Positions 8,320 through 15,894 of a stretch of DNA of 64,000 nucleotides are shown here, piece after piece; position 1 is the stretch's first letter, and the number at the start of each line of letters is the position of its first letter. The DNA is taken from the NCBI GenBank assembly GCA_033795365.1, contig JARYGU010000025.1:1-64000 (forward strand). The letters run 5' to 3'. The DNA comes from JARYGU01 sp033795365. GTDB lineage: Bacteria; Pseudomonadota; Alphaproteobacteria; Rhizobiales; Rhizobiaceae. The notes under the pieces are model-generated. The model was not told where the DNA came from, searched no databases, and saw only the letters and a program-made list of their open reading frames with translations. The translations under genes and the position numbers were made by a program.

Positions 8320-8934
8320 TCAGGCACCGTAGCGCAGCAGGAACGTATCGGCGTCCAGCAGACGGAAATCATCGAGCGCCGAACGCAGCCGCGCATGGTC
8401 CCAGTCCCACCAGCACAGCTTTTCGAAACGGGCCACGATCTGCGGTCCGAAACGCTCCCGGATCAGCTTCGCCGGCACGCCGCCGACGATCGTATAAGGT
8501 GCGACATCCTTGGAGACGACGGCGCCCGCGCCGATCACGGCGCCGTTGCCGACCGTCACGCCGGGCAGGATCGTCGCGCCATGCCCGATCCAGACGTCGT
8601 GCCCGATCCTCACCCGATGCGCCCGACGCCATGCGAAGAAATCCTCCTCCTTCTCGGCATCCGCCCAGTAGTCGGCGGCACGATAGGTGAAATGATGCAA
8701 TGTCGCCCGCCAGACCGGATGATTGGTGGCGTTGATGCGGACGGAGGACGCGATATTGGCGAATTTGCCGATCGTGGCACACCAGACCGAGCCGTCCTCC
8801 ATGACATAGGAATAGTCCCCGATCTCGGCCTCGCTGATGCGGCAGCGCTCGGCAATCTCGGTATATCGGCCGAGCGTGCAATCGCTTACCGTAGCGCTCG
8901 GATGAACGAGCGGCACGTCCGAAAGCCTCGTCAT
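8320..8934 (-). CDS. phn-linked hexapeptide-repeat acetyltransferase
   Basis: The 204-residue protein is a left-handed beta-helix (hexapeptide repeat) acyltransferase of the type annotated as phosphonate-metabolism transferase (TIGR03308). Repeats are visible at about residues 10-70 and again at 105-160 (HDVWIGHGATILPGVTVGNGAVIGAGAVV). It lies inside the C-P lyase operon, and its start overlaps the phnL stop by 4 bases, so it is coupled to phnL. E. coli uses a GNAT enzyme, PhnO, to acetylate aminoalkylphosphonates; this unrelated fold may do an equivalent job, but that is inference. It is followed by 130 bases and the phnC promoter region. Confidence 0.88.
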   Translation of the reverse strand: MTRLSDVPLVHPSATVSDCTLGRYTEIAERCRISEAEIGDYSYVMEDGSVWCATIGKFANIASSVRINATNHPVWRATLHHFTYRAADYWADAEKEEDFFAWRRAHRVRIGHDVWIGHGATILPGVTVGNGAVIGAGAVVSKDVAPYTIVGGVPAKLIRERFGPQIVARFEKLCWWDWDHARLRSALDDFRLLDADTFLLRYGA

Positions 8935-9638
8935 GCGGCGGCCTTTCGCGGCGAGAACGCGGAAACGTCGACGATGCGGTCGGCAACCTTCGTGCGAACG
9001 TCGTCGTCGTGGAAGATGCCGAGAAGCGCGACGCCGGCGGCCTTCTTTTCCTCGATCATCGATACCACCACCTCCCGGTTCCTGGCGTCCAGAGATGCCG
9101 TCGGCTCGTCGAGCAGCAGGATACGGTGATCCGTGATGAAGCCGCGGGCGATGTTGACGCGCTGCTGCTCGCCGCCGGAGAAGGTGGCCGGCGGCAACTG
9201 CCAGAGCTCGCGCGGCAGATTGAGCCGCGACAGCATGTCCTCGGCGGCCGTGCGCGCCGTCTTCGTCTCCTCTCCGCCGGCAATCAGCGGTTCGGCGACG
9301 ACATCGATCGCCGCGACGCGCGGCACGACCCGCAGGAACTGGCTGACATAGCCGAGCGTCGTGCGGCGCACGGAAAGCACGCTGCGCGGATCGGCGCTTG
9401 CGAGATCGATATGCGCGCCTTCGTGTTCGACCAGTATCTGGCCGCCATCCACGCCGTAATTGCCGTAGACCATCTTGAGCAACGAGCTTTTGCCGATGCC
9501 GGACGGCCCGCCGAGGACGACGCATTCGCCGGCCTTGACCGAGAAGGAAACATTGGAGACGACCGGCAGGCGAAGCCCGTCGCGCAGATGCATGGTGAAG
9601 CTTTTCGCGACTTCGGAAACGACGAGAGGGGTGGCCAT
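8931..9638 (-). CDS. phnL: C-P lyase complex ATP-binding subunit PhnL
   Basis: PhnL is an ABC-type ATPase needed with PhnG, PhnH and PhnI for making the ribosyl-phosphonate triphosphate. It is not a transport protein. The 235 residues contain Walker A GGPSGIGKSS, signature FSGGEQQRVNIARGF and Walker B ILLLDEPTASLD, and the start METPLxV-type N-terminus seen in the family is here MATPLVVSEVAKSFTMH. It follows phnK by 65 bases. Confidence 0.94.
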   Translation of the reverse strand: MATPLVVSEVAKSFTMHLRDGLRLPVVSNVSFSVKAGECVVLGGPSGIGKSSLLKMVYGNYGVDGGQILVEHEGAHIDLASADPRSVLSVRRTTLGYVSQFLRVVPRVAAIDVVAEPLIAGGEETKTARTAAEDMLSRLNLPRELWQLPPATFSGGEQQRVNIARGFITDHRILLLDEPTASLDARNREVVVSMIEEKKAAGVALLGIFHDDDVRTKVADRIVDVSAFSPRKAAA

Positions 9639-9703
9639 GTCAGTCTTTCTCCTTGCTCGCGGTCTTCATCGCAAACTTCAATCCGGTTTTCGGGGCCATG
9701 GGA

Positions 9704-10480
9704 TCAAACCTGTAGGATCGAGGATACGAGGAGCTGGGTATAGGCTTCGCGCGGGTCGTCCAGGACCCGATCGGTCAGGCCCTGCTCGATGACGAGCCCG
9801 TCCTTCATGACCATCATGCGGTGCGACAGCAGCCTTGCCACCGCGAGATCGTGGGTCACGATGATGGCCGAAAGCCCGAGATCCTGCACGAGCCCACGCA
9901 GCAGATCGAGCAGGCGTGCCTGCACCGAGACGTCGAGCCCGCCGGTCGGCTCGTCCATGAAGATCAGGCGGGGCGACGTGACGAGATTGCGGGCGATCTG
10001 CAGGCGCTGGCGCATGCCGCCGGAGAAGGCGCGCGGCTGGTCGTCGATGCGGTCCGTGCCGATCTCGACGCGCCGCAGCCAGTCACCGGCCGTGTCGCGG
10101 ATATTGCCGTAGTGCCGGTCGCCGACCGCCATCAGGCGCTCGCCGACATTGGCGCCGGCGGAGACCGCCATGCGCAGCCCATCGGCCGGATTCTGGTGCA
10201 CGAAACCCCAGTCCGTGCGCATCAAGAACCGGCGCTCTGCCTCGCTCATGCGGGAGAGATCGCGCATCGTCCCGTCGCGCAGGCGATATTCGACCATGCC
10301 GGATGTCGGCATCAGCCGTATCGCCAGGCAGTTGAGAAGCGTCGTCTTGCCGGAGCCGGATTCGCCGACCACCGCCAGCACCTCGCCCGGCCAAAGATCG
10401 AACGAGACGTTCCGGCAGCCGGCACGCGGACCGTAGAATTTGGAGATGTCACGGACCTTGAGAAGCGGTGCGCCGGTCAT
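9704..10480 (-). CDS. phnK: C-P lyase complex ATP-binding subunit PhnK
   Basis: PhnK is the ABC-type ATPase that docks on the PhnGHIJ core complex. The 258 residues contain Walker A GESGSGKTT, signature FSGGMRQRLQIARNL and Walker B LIFMDEPTGGLD. The start MTGAPLLKV is preferred because it gives the family length and overlaps the phnJ stop by 4 bases; upstream in-frame sequence is phnJ read out of frame. About a third of the protein resembles dipeptide-transport ATPases, as is usual for PhnK. Confidence 0.94.
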   Translation of the reverse strand: MTGAPLLKVRDISKFYGPRAGCRNVSFDLWPGEVLAVVGESGSGKTTLLNCLAIRLMPTSGMVEYRLRDGTMRDLSRMSEAERRFLMRTDWGFVHQNPADGLRMAVSAGANVGERLMAVGDRHYGNIRDTAGDWLRRVEIGTDRIDDQPRAFSGGMRQRLQIARNLVTSPRLIFMDEPTGGLDVSVQARLLDLLRGLVQDLGLSAIIVTHDLAVARLLSHRMMVMKDGLVIEQGLTDRVLDDPREAYTQLLVSSILQV

Positions 10481-11451
10481 CGTGCAGCCTCCGTCTTGTA
10501 AGCAAGCATGGAACCATGACGGCCGTGGGCGCGGCGGTCTTCGCAGTGGTCGGTGTCCGAGCAGACGAACATGCGCCCGCCCTTGTCGTCGAGAACGACT
10601 TCGTCGAGATAGACATCCTCCGCGCCGCAGAGCGCGCACGGCTTATCGAACTTCTGGATCGTGAAAGGATGATCTTCGAAATCCAGGCTCACGACATCCG
10701 TGAAGGGCGGCACGGCGTAGATGCGCTTCTCGCGCCCCGCACCGAAGAGCTGGAGCGCTTCGGACATGTGCATCTTCGGATTGTCGAATTTCGGCGTCGG
10801 CGACGGGTCCATCACATAGCGCCCCTCGACCTTCACCGGATAGGCATAGGTCGTGGCGATGTGGCCATTCCTTGCGATGTCCTCGTAGAGCTTCACATGC
10901 ATCAGGCCGTATTCCTCCAATGCATGCATCTTGCGCGTTTCGGTCTCGCGCGGCTCGAGGAAGCGCAAAGGTTCGGGGATCGGCACCTGGTAGACGAGCG
11001 TCTGGCCCGCCGTCAGCGGCTCTTCCGGAATGCGGTGGCGCGTCTGGATGATCGTCGCCTCGCGCGTCTTCGTCGTGACCGCGACATTGGCGACCTTCTG
11101 GAAAAAGGCGCGGATGGAAACGGCATTGGTGGTGTCGTCGGCGCCTTGGTCGATGACCTTCAGCACGTCGTCGGGGCCGAGGATCGCCGCCGTCACCTGC
11201 ACGCCGCCCGTGCCCCAGCCGTAGGGCATCGGCATTTCGCGAGATGCGAAGGGCACTTGATAACCCGGAATGGCGATCGCCTTGAGAATGGCGCGGCGGA
11301 TCATCCGCTTCGTCTGTTCGTCGAGATAGGCGAAATTGTAGGCCGCCAGCCCGGCCCCTGCGCTGGAAGATGGCATTGGAGGATTTCCCTCTGGTTCAGG
11401 AGATAGGACCGGCGATGCCGCCGGCGCCGGCGAGGAGACGACCGCACTCAT
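10477..11451 (-). CDS. phnJ: alpha-D-ribose 1-methylphosphonate 5-phosphate C-P lyase PhnJ
   Basis: PhnJ is the radical-SAM enzyme that breaks the carbon-phosphorus bond. Cysteines at 272, 275, 297 and 303 have exactly the spacing of E. coli C241, C244, C266 (iron-sulfur ligands) and C272 (catalytic thiyl). G63 in IPGYQVPF corresponds to the Gly32 radical site. The 324-residue form is about 31 residues longer at the N-terminus than E. coli PhnJ. The ATG at 11451 has a strong AAGGAGG and a 4-base overlap with phnI; an internal ATG at 11376 would give a more typical length. Confidence 0.96.
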   Translation of the reverse strand: MSAVVSSPAPAASPVLSPEPEGNPPMPSSSAGAGLAAYNFAYLDEQTKRMIRRAILKAIAIPGYQVPFASREMPMPYGWGTGGVQVTAAILGPDDVLKVIDQGADDTTNAVSIRAFFQKVANVAVTTKTREATIIQTRHRIPEEPLTAGQTLVYQVPIPEPLRFLEPRETETRKMHALEEYGLMHVKLYEDIARNGHIATTYAYPVKVEGRYVMDPSPTPKFDNPKMHMSEALQLFGAGREKRIYAVPPFTDVVSLDFEDHPFTIQKFDKPCALCGAEDVYLDEVVLDDKGGRMFVCSDTDHCEDRRAHGRHGSMLAYKTEAAR

Positions 11452-12551
11452 TCCGCCGCCTCCTTCACGTCATCGCCCGACATTCGCGCGTCGTGCTCGG
11501 CGCGCATGCGGCGGACGAGATCGAGTTCCGCTTGGAAATCGACGTAGTGCGGCAGTTTCAGATGCTCGACGAAACCGGTCGCCTGGACGTTGTCGGAATG
11601 CGAGATCACGAATTCCTCGTCTTGGGCGGGCGCGACGATATCCTCGCCGAATTCCTCGGCGCGCAGCGCTCGGTCCACCAGGGCCATCGCCATTGCCTTG
11701 CGCTCGCTCTGACCGAAGATAAGGCCGTAGCCGCGGGTGAACTGCGGCGGCCTCTTCGCAGACCCCTTGAACTGGTTGATCATCTGGCATTCGGTCACCT
11801 GGATGCGACCGAGAGATACGGAAAAGCCGAGTTCAGGCATATCGAGCTCGACCTCCACCTCGCCGATGCGGATTTCGCCGGCGAAGGGGTGTGTGCGGGC
11901 ATAACCACGCTGCGTTGAATAGCCGAGCGCCAGCAGGAAACCTTCGTCGCCGCGCGCGAGCGCCTGAAGGCGAAGCTCCCGGCTCATCGGAAATTCGAGC
12001 GGTTCGCGGGTAATATCGCCGATCTCGTGTCCTTCCGGGAGCACGCCGTCCTCCTCGACCAGCCCCTCGCCGGCCAGGATATCGGATACGCGCATGACCG
12101 GAACGGTCTCGCCATCCCGTTCTTCCGGATCCTCGACCACGCCATCGTGCAATAGCGAAGGGTCGAGCAGCCGGTGGGTATAATCGAAGGTCGGCCCCAG
12201 AAGTTGGCCGCCTGGCAGGTCCTTGTAGGTCGCCGACACGCGGCGCTCCACGAGCATCGCGCCCGTTTCGATCGGCTCCGAGTAACCGAAGCGCGGCAAT
12301 GTCGTGCGGTAGGCGCGAAGCAGGAAGATCGCTTCGATCATGTCTCCCCTCGCCTGCCGGACGGCAAGTGCTGCGAGCGCCCTGTCGTAGAGCGACGCTT
12401 CGGCCATCACGCGGTCGACGGCGAGGCCGAGCTGGGCGACGATCTGTTCGATCCCGATCGCGGGAAGAGACCGGTCGCCGCGGCGGCGGTCGGCAAGCAG
12501 GCGATGGGCATTCGCGATGGCGGCTTCCCCGCCCTTGACGGCAACGTACAT
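11448..12551 (-). CDS. phnI: C-P lyase core subunit PhnI
   Basis: PhnI is the nucleosidase-like subunit that, with PhnG, PhnH and PhnL, couples phosphonate to the ribose of ATP. The 367 residues match the family across their length, from MYVAVKGGEAAIANAHRLL to the histidine-containing C-terminal part (VEHLKLPHYVDFQAEL). The start MYVAVKGG is the standard family start and lies 4 bases after the phnH stop. It overlaps phnJ by 4 bases. Confidence 0.95.
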   Translation of the reverse strand: MYVAVKGGEAAIANAHRLLADRRRGDRSLPAIGIEQIVAQLGLAVDRVMAEASLYDRALAALAVRQARGDMIEAIFLLRAYRTTLPRFGYSEPIETGAMLVERRVSATYKDLPGGQLLGPTFDYTHRLLDPSLLHDGVVEDPEERDGETVPVMRVSDILAGEGLVEEDGVLPEGHEIGDITREPLEFPMSRELRLQALARGDEGFLLALGYSTQRGYARTHPFAGEIRIGEVEVELDMPELGFSVSLGRIQVTECQMINQFKGSAKRPPQFTRGYGLIFGQSERKAMAMALVDRALRAEEFGEDIVAPAQDEEFVISHSDNVQATGFVEHLKLPHYVDFQAELDLVRRMRAEHDARMSGDDVKEAAE

Positions 12552-12555
12552 GGAC

Positions 12556-13164
12556 TCAGCCCTCCCTGCTTGCGATGGAAACGGTGCGCGGCAGGCAGAC
12601 GACCTTCTCGCCCGAGACGAGGATAAGATCGACGCCGCGCGGGAAAAGCTGGCGGTTCTCCGACCAGAGCGGCAGGAACGTCTCCGGCAGCCCTTTCGGC
12701 CCGATGACCGCCTCACCCTTGATGCCGGGGCCAGACAGCACCAGGGGAGCACCGCCCCTGAAACTTTCCAGTTCCACGACGAGTGTGGTGGAGCGGTCCG
12801 GATATTCCTGCGTTCCCTGGGCGAACAGGCTGAAGCCGGGAACGGTCGCGCCCTGCTCGATGAAGGCGAAGCGCGCGGCCTGCCTCTCCTCGGTCACCGG
12901 CGCGCCGGTGTGGAAGCCCAGCCAGCCCGGAAGCGCCGACTTGGCGAGCCTTTGCGTCAGCCATACCGGCGTATCCTGGTCGCAGAGCGTCAGCGCGACC
13001 GCGCCGGCGGCTGGCGTCAGCGGCGAAGGGGGCTGGACATCGCCCGCGATACGGCCGACCAGACCCGGACGCGCCATGCAATCCATCAACGTGCGGAACA
13101 CGGCCTGCGCCTCGAAGACCGGCCGGGCGAATGCACCGGAAAATGCCTGAGCCTGCATGTTCAT
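12556..13164 (-). CDS. phnH: C-P lyase core subunit PhnH
   Basis: PhnH is a small subunit of the PhnGHIJ core with a PLP-transferase-like fold but no cofactor. The 202-residue protein has the family's start (FARPVFEAQAVFRTLMDCMARPG) and end region. The first base of its ATG is the last base of the phnG stop, so the two genes are translationally coupled. Confidence 0.94.
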   Translation of the reverse strand: MNMQAQAFSGAFARPVFEAQAVFRTLMDCMARPGLVGRIAGDVQPPSPLTPAAGAVALTLCDQDTPVWLTQRLAKSALPGWLGFHTGAPVTEERQAARFAFIEQGATVPGFSLFAQGTQEYPDRSTTLVVELESFRGGAPLVLSGPGIKGEAVIGPKGLPETFLPLWSENRQLFPRGVDLILVSGEKVVCLPRTVSIASREG

Positions 13165-13637
13165 CAGTCGTCCCCCCGGACCATCGTGAAGAAGTCGACG
13201 CGTGTCGCCGCTGTCTGGCGGTTCCTGCGCGCATCCTCATCCGCGAGCCGCGCCGCGACTGCGGCAACAAGGCGCCGGACCGGCTCGGACCTGTCAGGCA
13301 CTTGGAAGAGCGCGTCGAAAATGGCCGCAAGCCGCGCCTTCTCGCCGTCGGTGCCGAGCGACTGCCCGTGCCCGACCGTGCCGTCGGCCAATCGCACACT
13401 TGCGCGGCTGACGGTCGCCTCGCCCAGATTGAACGGTGCGCCGCCCCCGCCCATCCGGCCGCGCACCATCACAAGCCCGGTCTCGGGGCCGCGAACCGGA
13501 GCAACCTCGGGTTTTTCCGGCAAGCCTTCCCAGGCAGCCTGAAGTTCGGCTCTCGTCGCCTTGGCCAGCATGCCGATGGCGTTCCGGCGCTCGACCCCGT
13601 CCGGCGGGATCTCGCGTGCATTTGTGGAAGATACCAT
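13164..13637 (-). CDS. phnG: C-P lyase core subunit PhnG
   Basis: PhnG is the small partner of PhnI. The 157 residues show family features such as RAELQAAW near the N-terminus and GPETGLVMVRGRMGGGGAPFNLGEATVSRASVRL split across the centre. It is the first gene of the island: GGAGAA lies 6 bases before the ATG, and the upstream 90 bases hold a Pho box and a GntR-type operator. Transcription from here probably runs through phnL and the acetyltransferase gene. Confidence 0.94.
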   Translation of the reverse strand: MVSSTNAREIPPDGVERRNAIGMLAKATRAELQAAWEGLPEKPEVAPVRGPETGLVMVRGRMGGGGAPFNLGEATVSRASVRLADGTVGHGQSLGTDGEKARLAAIFDALFQVPDRSEPVRRLVAAVAARLADEDARRNRQTAATRVDFFTMVRGDD

Positions 13638-13652
13638 TGCAACTTCTCCAAA

Positions 13653-13670
13653 TGTCTATTAATCTAGACA
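13653..13670. promoter_or_regulatory. putative PhnF operator
   Basis: TGTCTA-N6-TAGACA is a perfect inverted repeat in the phnG-phnF gap. Its GTCTA/TAGAC arms resemble sites of HutC-subfamily GntR repressors, the group to which PhnF belongs. It lies between the Pho box and the phnG start, where bound repressor would block the phnG transcript. Confidence 0.6.
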
Positions 13671-13704
13671 ACCATACATCTGAGGATTTACCTACGCTGT
13701 GAGC

Positions 13705-13722
13705 GTGACAGGACTATGACAG
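13705..13722 (-). promoter_or_regulatory. Pho box for the phnG operon
   Basis: On the minus strand CTGTCAT-AGTC-CTGTCAC matches the PhoB consensus CTGTCAT-N4-CTGTCAT at 13 of 14 positions. It points towards phnG and ends 68 bases before that start. It also covers the first possible ATG of phnF, which argues that phnF really starts at 13731. Confidence 0.8.
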
Positions 13723-13730
13723 GATTGAAA

Positions 13731-14453
13731 ATGATCGAGCGGCAAAGCGGGGTCGCACTCTGGCGGCAGATCGCCGATCAGATGCGTTCGCTGATCAACA
13801 ACGGCGATTTCGACGCGACAGGCATGATGCCGCCCGAGACGGCGCTTGCTGCCCGATTCGGGGTCAACCGCCACACCGTAAGAAGCGCGCTGGCTTCGCT
13901 TGCCGAGGAAGGGATCGTTCGGCCGATCCAGGGAATCGGCACGCGCATCGAAAGAAAGGGCCGCCTGAATTTTCCCATCTCCCGGCGCACCCGCTTTTCC
14001 CAGGGGATCGGCGATCAGGTACGCGATTTCGAAGGGCGCCTGCTGGAAGAGAAGCACGAGGTTCCTGGTGGAGCCGTTTCCGAAGCGCTGGAGATTCCGG
14101 TGGGAACACCCTGCATCCGGCTTGAAACGTTAAGCAGTGCCGACGGGCGCCCGCTTACCCGCTCCACCAGCTATTTTCCGGCCGACCGCTTTTCGCAGAT
14201 CGGCGAGCAGTATGCCCGGACCGGATCCATCACACGGGCTTTCGCCGCGCTCGGGATCGAGGATTACGTCCGTCGTTCCACCGAAATCACCGCCATCCAC
14301 GCAGAGGGCAGCGATCTTGCCGATCTCAAGCTGTCGCCGGGTGCGATCCTTCTCGTTACGACGGCGATAAACACCGATATCGCCGGGCTTCCGGTACAGT
14401 ATTCCAGAACGCGCTTTGCCGCGGATCGGGTGAAATTCACCGTCGAGAACTGA
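13731..14453 (+). CDS. phnF: phosphonate operon GntR/HutC-family repressor PhnF
   Basis: The protein (240 residues) has an N-terminal winged helix (about 5-70, FGVNRHTVRSALASLAEEG) and a C-terminal UTRA ligand domain (about 90-235). It is divergent from phnG and is expected to repress the phn genes until a phosphonate-derived ligand binds. I prefer the ATG at 13731, with AGGA 6 bases before it, over one at 13716 that lies inside the Pho box and would add 5 residues. The repeat TGTCTA-N6-TAGACA upstream is its likely target. Confidence 0.9.
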   Translation: MIERQSGVALWRQIADQMRSLINNGDFDATGMMPPETALAARFGVNRHTVRSALASLAEEGIVRPIQGIGTRIERKGRLNFPISRRTRFSQGIGDQVRDFEGRLLEEKHEVPGGAVSEALEIPVGTPCIRLETLSSADGRPLTRSTSYFPADRFSQIGEQYARTGSITRAFAALGIEDYVRRSTEITAIHAEGSDLADLKLSPGAILLVTTAINTDIAGLPVQYSRTRFAADRVKFTVEN

Positions 14454-14485
14454 AGAAGGCGGCACCTTGCGGCGCCGCCTTCTTC
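14452..14485. terminator. hairpin between convergent phnF and the DUF1328 gene
   Basis: GAAGAAGGCGGC and GCCGCCTTCTTC form a perfect 12-base stem with a 10-base loop between two converging genes. T-runs are poor, but position and stem strength suggest a two-way terminator. Confidence 0.65.
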
Positions 14486-14509
14486 ATGTTCGTCTTGCCG
14501 CTCCTCGAC

Positions 14510-14674
14510 CTAGGCCCGTCGGAACAATCCGGCAATCAGGGAGATGACCAGAAGGGCCAGGAAAACGAAGAACAGGAACTGGGCGATCCCGGCCGAAGCG
14601 CCGGCGATGCCGCCGAAACCAAAGAGGCCGGCCACAATCGCGATCACCAGAAACACGAGTGCATAGTAAAGCAT
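14510..14674 (-). CDS. DUF1328 family small membrane protein
   Basis: This 54-residue protein reads MLYYALVFLVIAIVAGLFGF, continues through GGIAGASAGIA, and ends in a second hydrophobic stretch and RRA. The two membrane segments and glycine-rich turn are typical of DUF1328 (YtjA-like) proteins, of unknown function. GAGGAG lies 8-10 bases before the ATG. A perfect EcfG-type promoter, GGAAC-N16-CGTT, lies just upstream, so it should belong to the general stress response. Confidence 0.88.
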   Translation of the reverse strand: MLYYALVFLVIAIVAGLFGFGGIAGASAGIAQFLFFVFLALLVISLIAGLFRRA

Positions 14675-14706
14675 TGCGCATACTCCTCTTTTGCCATCGC
14701 GAGCAA

Positions 14707-14731
14707 AACGGCCCTCCGGAAGAAAGGTTCC
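14707..14731 (-). promoter_or_regulatory. EcfG-type stress promoter for the DUF1328 gene
   Basis: On the minus strand GGAAC (14731-14727), 16 bases, then CGTT (14710-14707) matches the alphaproteobacterial EcfG/RpoE2 consensus exactly. The -10 element lies about 33 bases before the ATG. Confidence 0.75.
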
Positions 14732-14767
14732 AATTCACCGCTACCGGCTCCCGAAACGGACGGCGCC

Positions 14768-14804
14768 CAAAACAAAGCCGCCGCGGTCGATCCAACCGCG
14801 GCGG
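14768..14804 (-). terminator. terminator after the CsbD gene
   Basis: On the minus strand CCGCCGCGGT and ACCGCGGCGG pair around a 7-base loop and are followed by CTTTGTTTTG. It lies about 30 bases past the csbD stop. Confidence 0.8.
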
Positions 14805-14831
14805 TCCTGCTTTCGTCGCTTCAGGGAGGGC

Positions 14832-15029
14832 TCAGTGCCGGCGCTGCCATTCGTCGATCTGGCGCTCGGCCTCGTCCTTTGCGATGCCGTAACGCTGCTG
14901 GATGCGGCCAGACAGCTCCGTGCGGCGGCCGTCGATCACATCGAGATCGTCATCGGTGAGCTTGCCCCACTGAGCCTGGGCCCTGCCTTTGTACTCGTTC
15001 CACTTGCCTTCGATGATGTCCCAATTCAT
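14832..15029 (-). CDS. CsbD family stress protein
   Basis: The 65-residue hydrophilic protein starts MNWDIIEGKWNEYKGRAQAQ and has the W-G-K-L-T-D-D-D-L motif of the CsbD family. Members are small, highly expressed in stationary phase or stress, and of unknown mechanism. A GGAAC element with a weaker -10 (GATT after 16 bases) lies about 45-70 bases upstream, which fits control by an EcfG sigma factor. Own terminator downstream. Confidence 0.92.
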   Translation of the reverse strand: MNWDIIEGKWNEYKGRAQAQWGKLTDDDLDVIDGRRTELSGRIQQRYGIAKDEAERQIDEWQRRH

Positions 15030-15073
15030 GTAGCGATCCTTTCCTCAATTGCGCTTTGGGTTGCTGGGAAGAA

Positions 15074-15098
15074 AATCACGCCCAGGGCGGAATGTTCC
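15074..15098 (-). promoter_or_regulatory. candidate EcfG-type promoter for the CsbD gene
   Basis: GGAAC at 15098-15094 on the minus strand is followed after 16 bases by GATT, two changes from CGTT. The -35 is perfect and the spacing correct; the -10 is weak. Confidence 0.45.
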
Positions 15099-15166
15099 CG
15101 TCGCGGGAGGCGGCTCTGTTCGCGCAAGTGGCGCAAGGAGCGCGTGTAAAAACGGAAATGGCTATC

Positions 15167-15191
15167 GGAACAAAAGCTTGCGCTGCGCATT
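15167..15191 (+). promoter_or_regulatory. candidate EcfG-type promoter for the DUF3309 gene
   Basis: GGAAC at 15167-15171, 16 bases, then CATT at 15188-15191, one change from the EcfG consensus CGTT. It ends 50 bases before the DUF3309 start. Confidence 0.55.
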
Positions 15192-15240
15192 CTTGCCCTG
15201 TCGCCATGCGCGAACACTCTATTTTGATCAGGAGGGGCCT

Positions 15241-15396
15241 ATGCTCAGCACCGTACTTATCGTCATTTTGATCCTGCTTCTCCTCGGCGCCCTGCCGAAT
15301 TGGGGCTATTCCCGCAGTTGGGGTTACGGACCTTCGGGCGGATTGGGCCTGATCCTTATCATCCTCATCATTCTTGTGCTCATGGGACGTATTTGA
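15241..15396 (+). CDS. DUF3309 family small membrane protein
   Basis: This 51-residue protein begins MLSTVLIVILILLLLGALP, continues through a tryptophan/serine/glycine-rich loop (NWGYSRSWGYGPSGG) and ends in a second hydrophobic segment. That is the DUF3309 pattern, a family of very small membrane proteins common in rhizobia and of unknown function. AGGAGGGG lies before the ATG. It is divergent from csbD and has an EcfG-like promoter. Confidence 0.9.
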   Translation: MLSTVLIVILILLLLGALPNWGYSRSWGYGPSGGLGLILIILIILVLMGRI

Positions 15397-15554
15397 CTGT
15401 CAGCAGGGATCATATGCTTCGATTGCGCACGCCGTCTCCAAAACGGTCTTGCGGCCAAACCATTGCATGCGCGCCCGCGCAAGCCGGCGTGAGGGGATCG
15501 ATATATTGGATGTTGCAGTTTCCAGGGTGCGGCCGGGAGAACTTCCGGCGGCGC

Positions 15555-15746
15555 CTATCCGGACGTCTTGCGCTCAGCCTCGTCGAGCTTTTCCAGAAGG
15601 TCCAGAAGCTTGTCGGGAACCTGTTCCGTCTCGATAACGTCGTAGAAGGATTTGAGCTTGCGGCCGATGACGCCGTTGGGGTCGAAAGCCGAGGACGCCT
15701 GAGAGCCGCTGGCTGGTTTTTTGCTGTTGTCGGCGGGCTTCTTCAT
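15555..15746 (-). CDS. rsiA2: NepR family anti-sigma factor
   Basis: NepR proteins bind and silence the EcfG stress sigma factor until phosphorylated PhyR takes them away. The 63-residue product has the family core, GRKLKSFYDVIETEQVPDKL, followed by LDLLEKLDEAE. The ATG at 15746 has AAGGG at good distance; one at 15755 would add 3 residues. It is divergent from phyR. No ecfG gene follows, so this resembles the second pair known in S. meliloti (RsiA2/RsiB2) rather than the one beside rpoE2; the symbol rests on that comparison. Confidence 0.87.
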   Translation of the reverse strand: MKKPADNSKKPASGSQASSAFDPNGVIGRKLKSFYDVIETEQVPDKLLDLLEKLDEAERKTSG

Positions 15747-15894
15747 GGCATGCATCCCTTACGAAACTCTCCAATATCTTCCTTTTGCCCCAAAATCCAA
15801 GTAGCAACGTAAATCAAATATACCGCGAAAGTCGTTTCCGCTTGGTGAACCAACGGAAATCGTCCGAACAAGGACCGAATTCAGGGAGAATAAT

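Noticed and set aside
15756..15894. GGAAAC...CGTT on the minus strand as an EcfG promoter for nepR
   Set aside because: The spacer is 24 bases instead of 16-17 and the -35 has an extra base, so I do not accept it.
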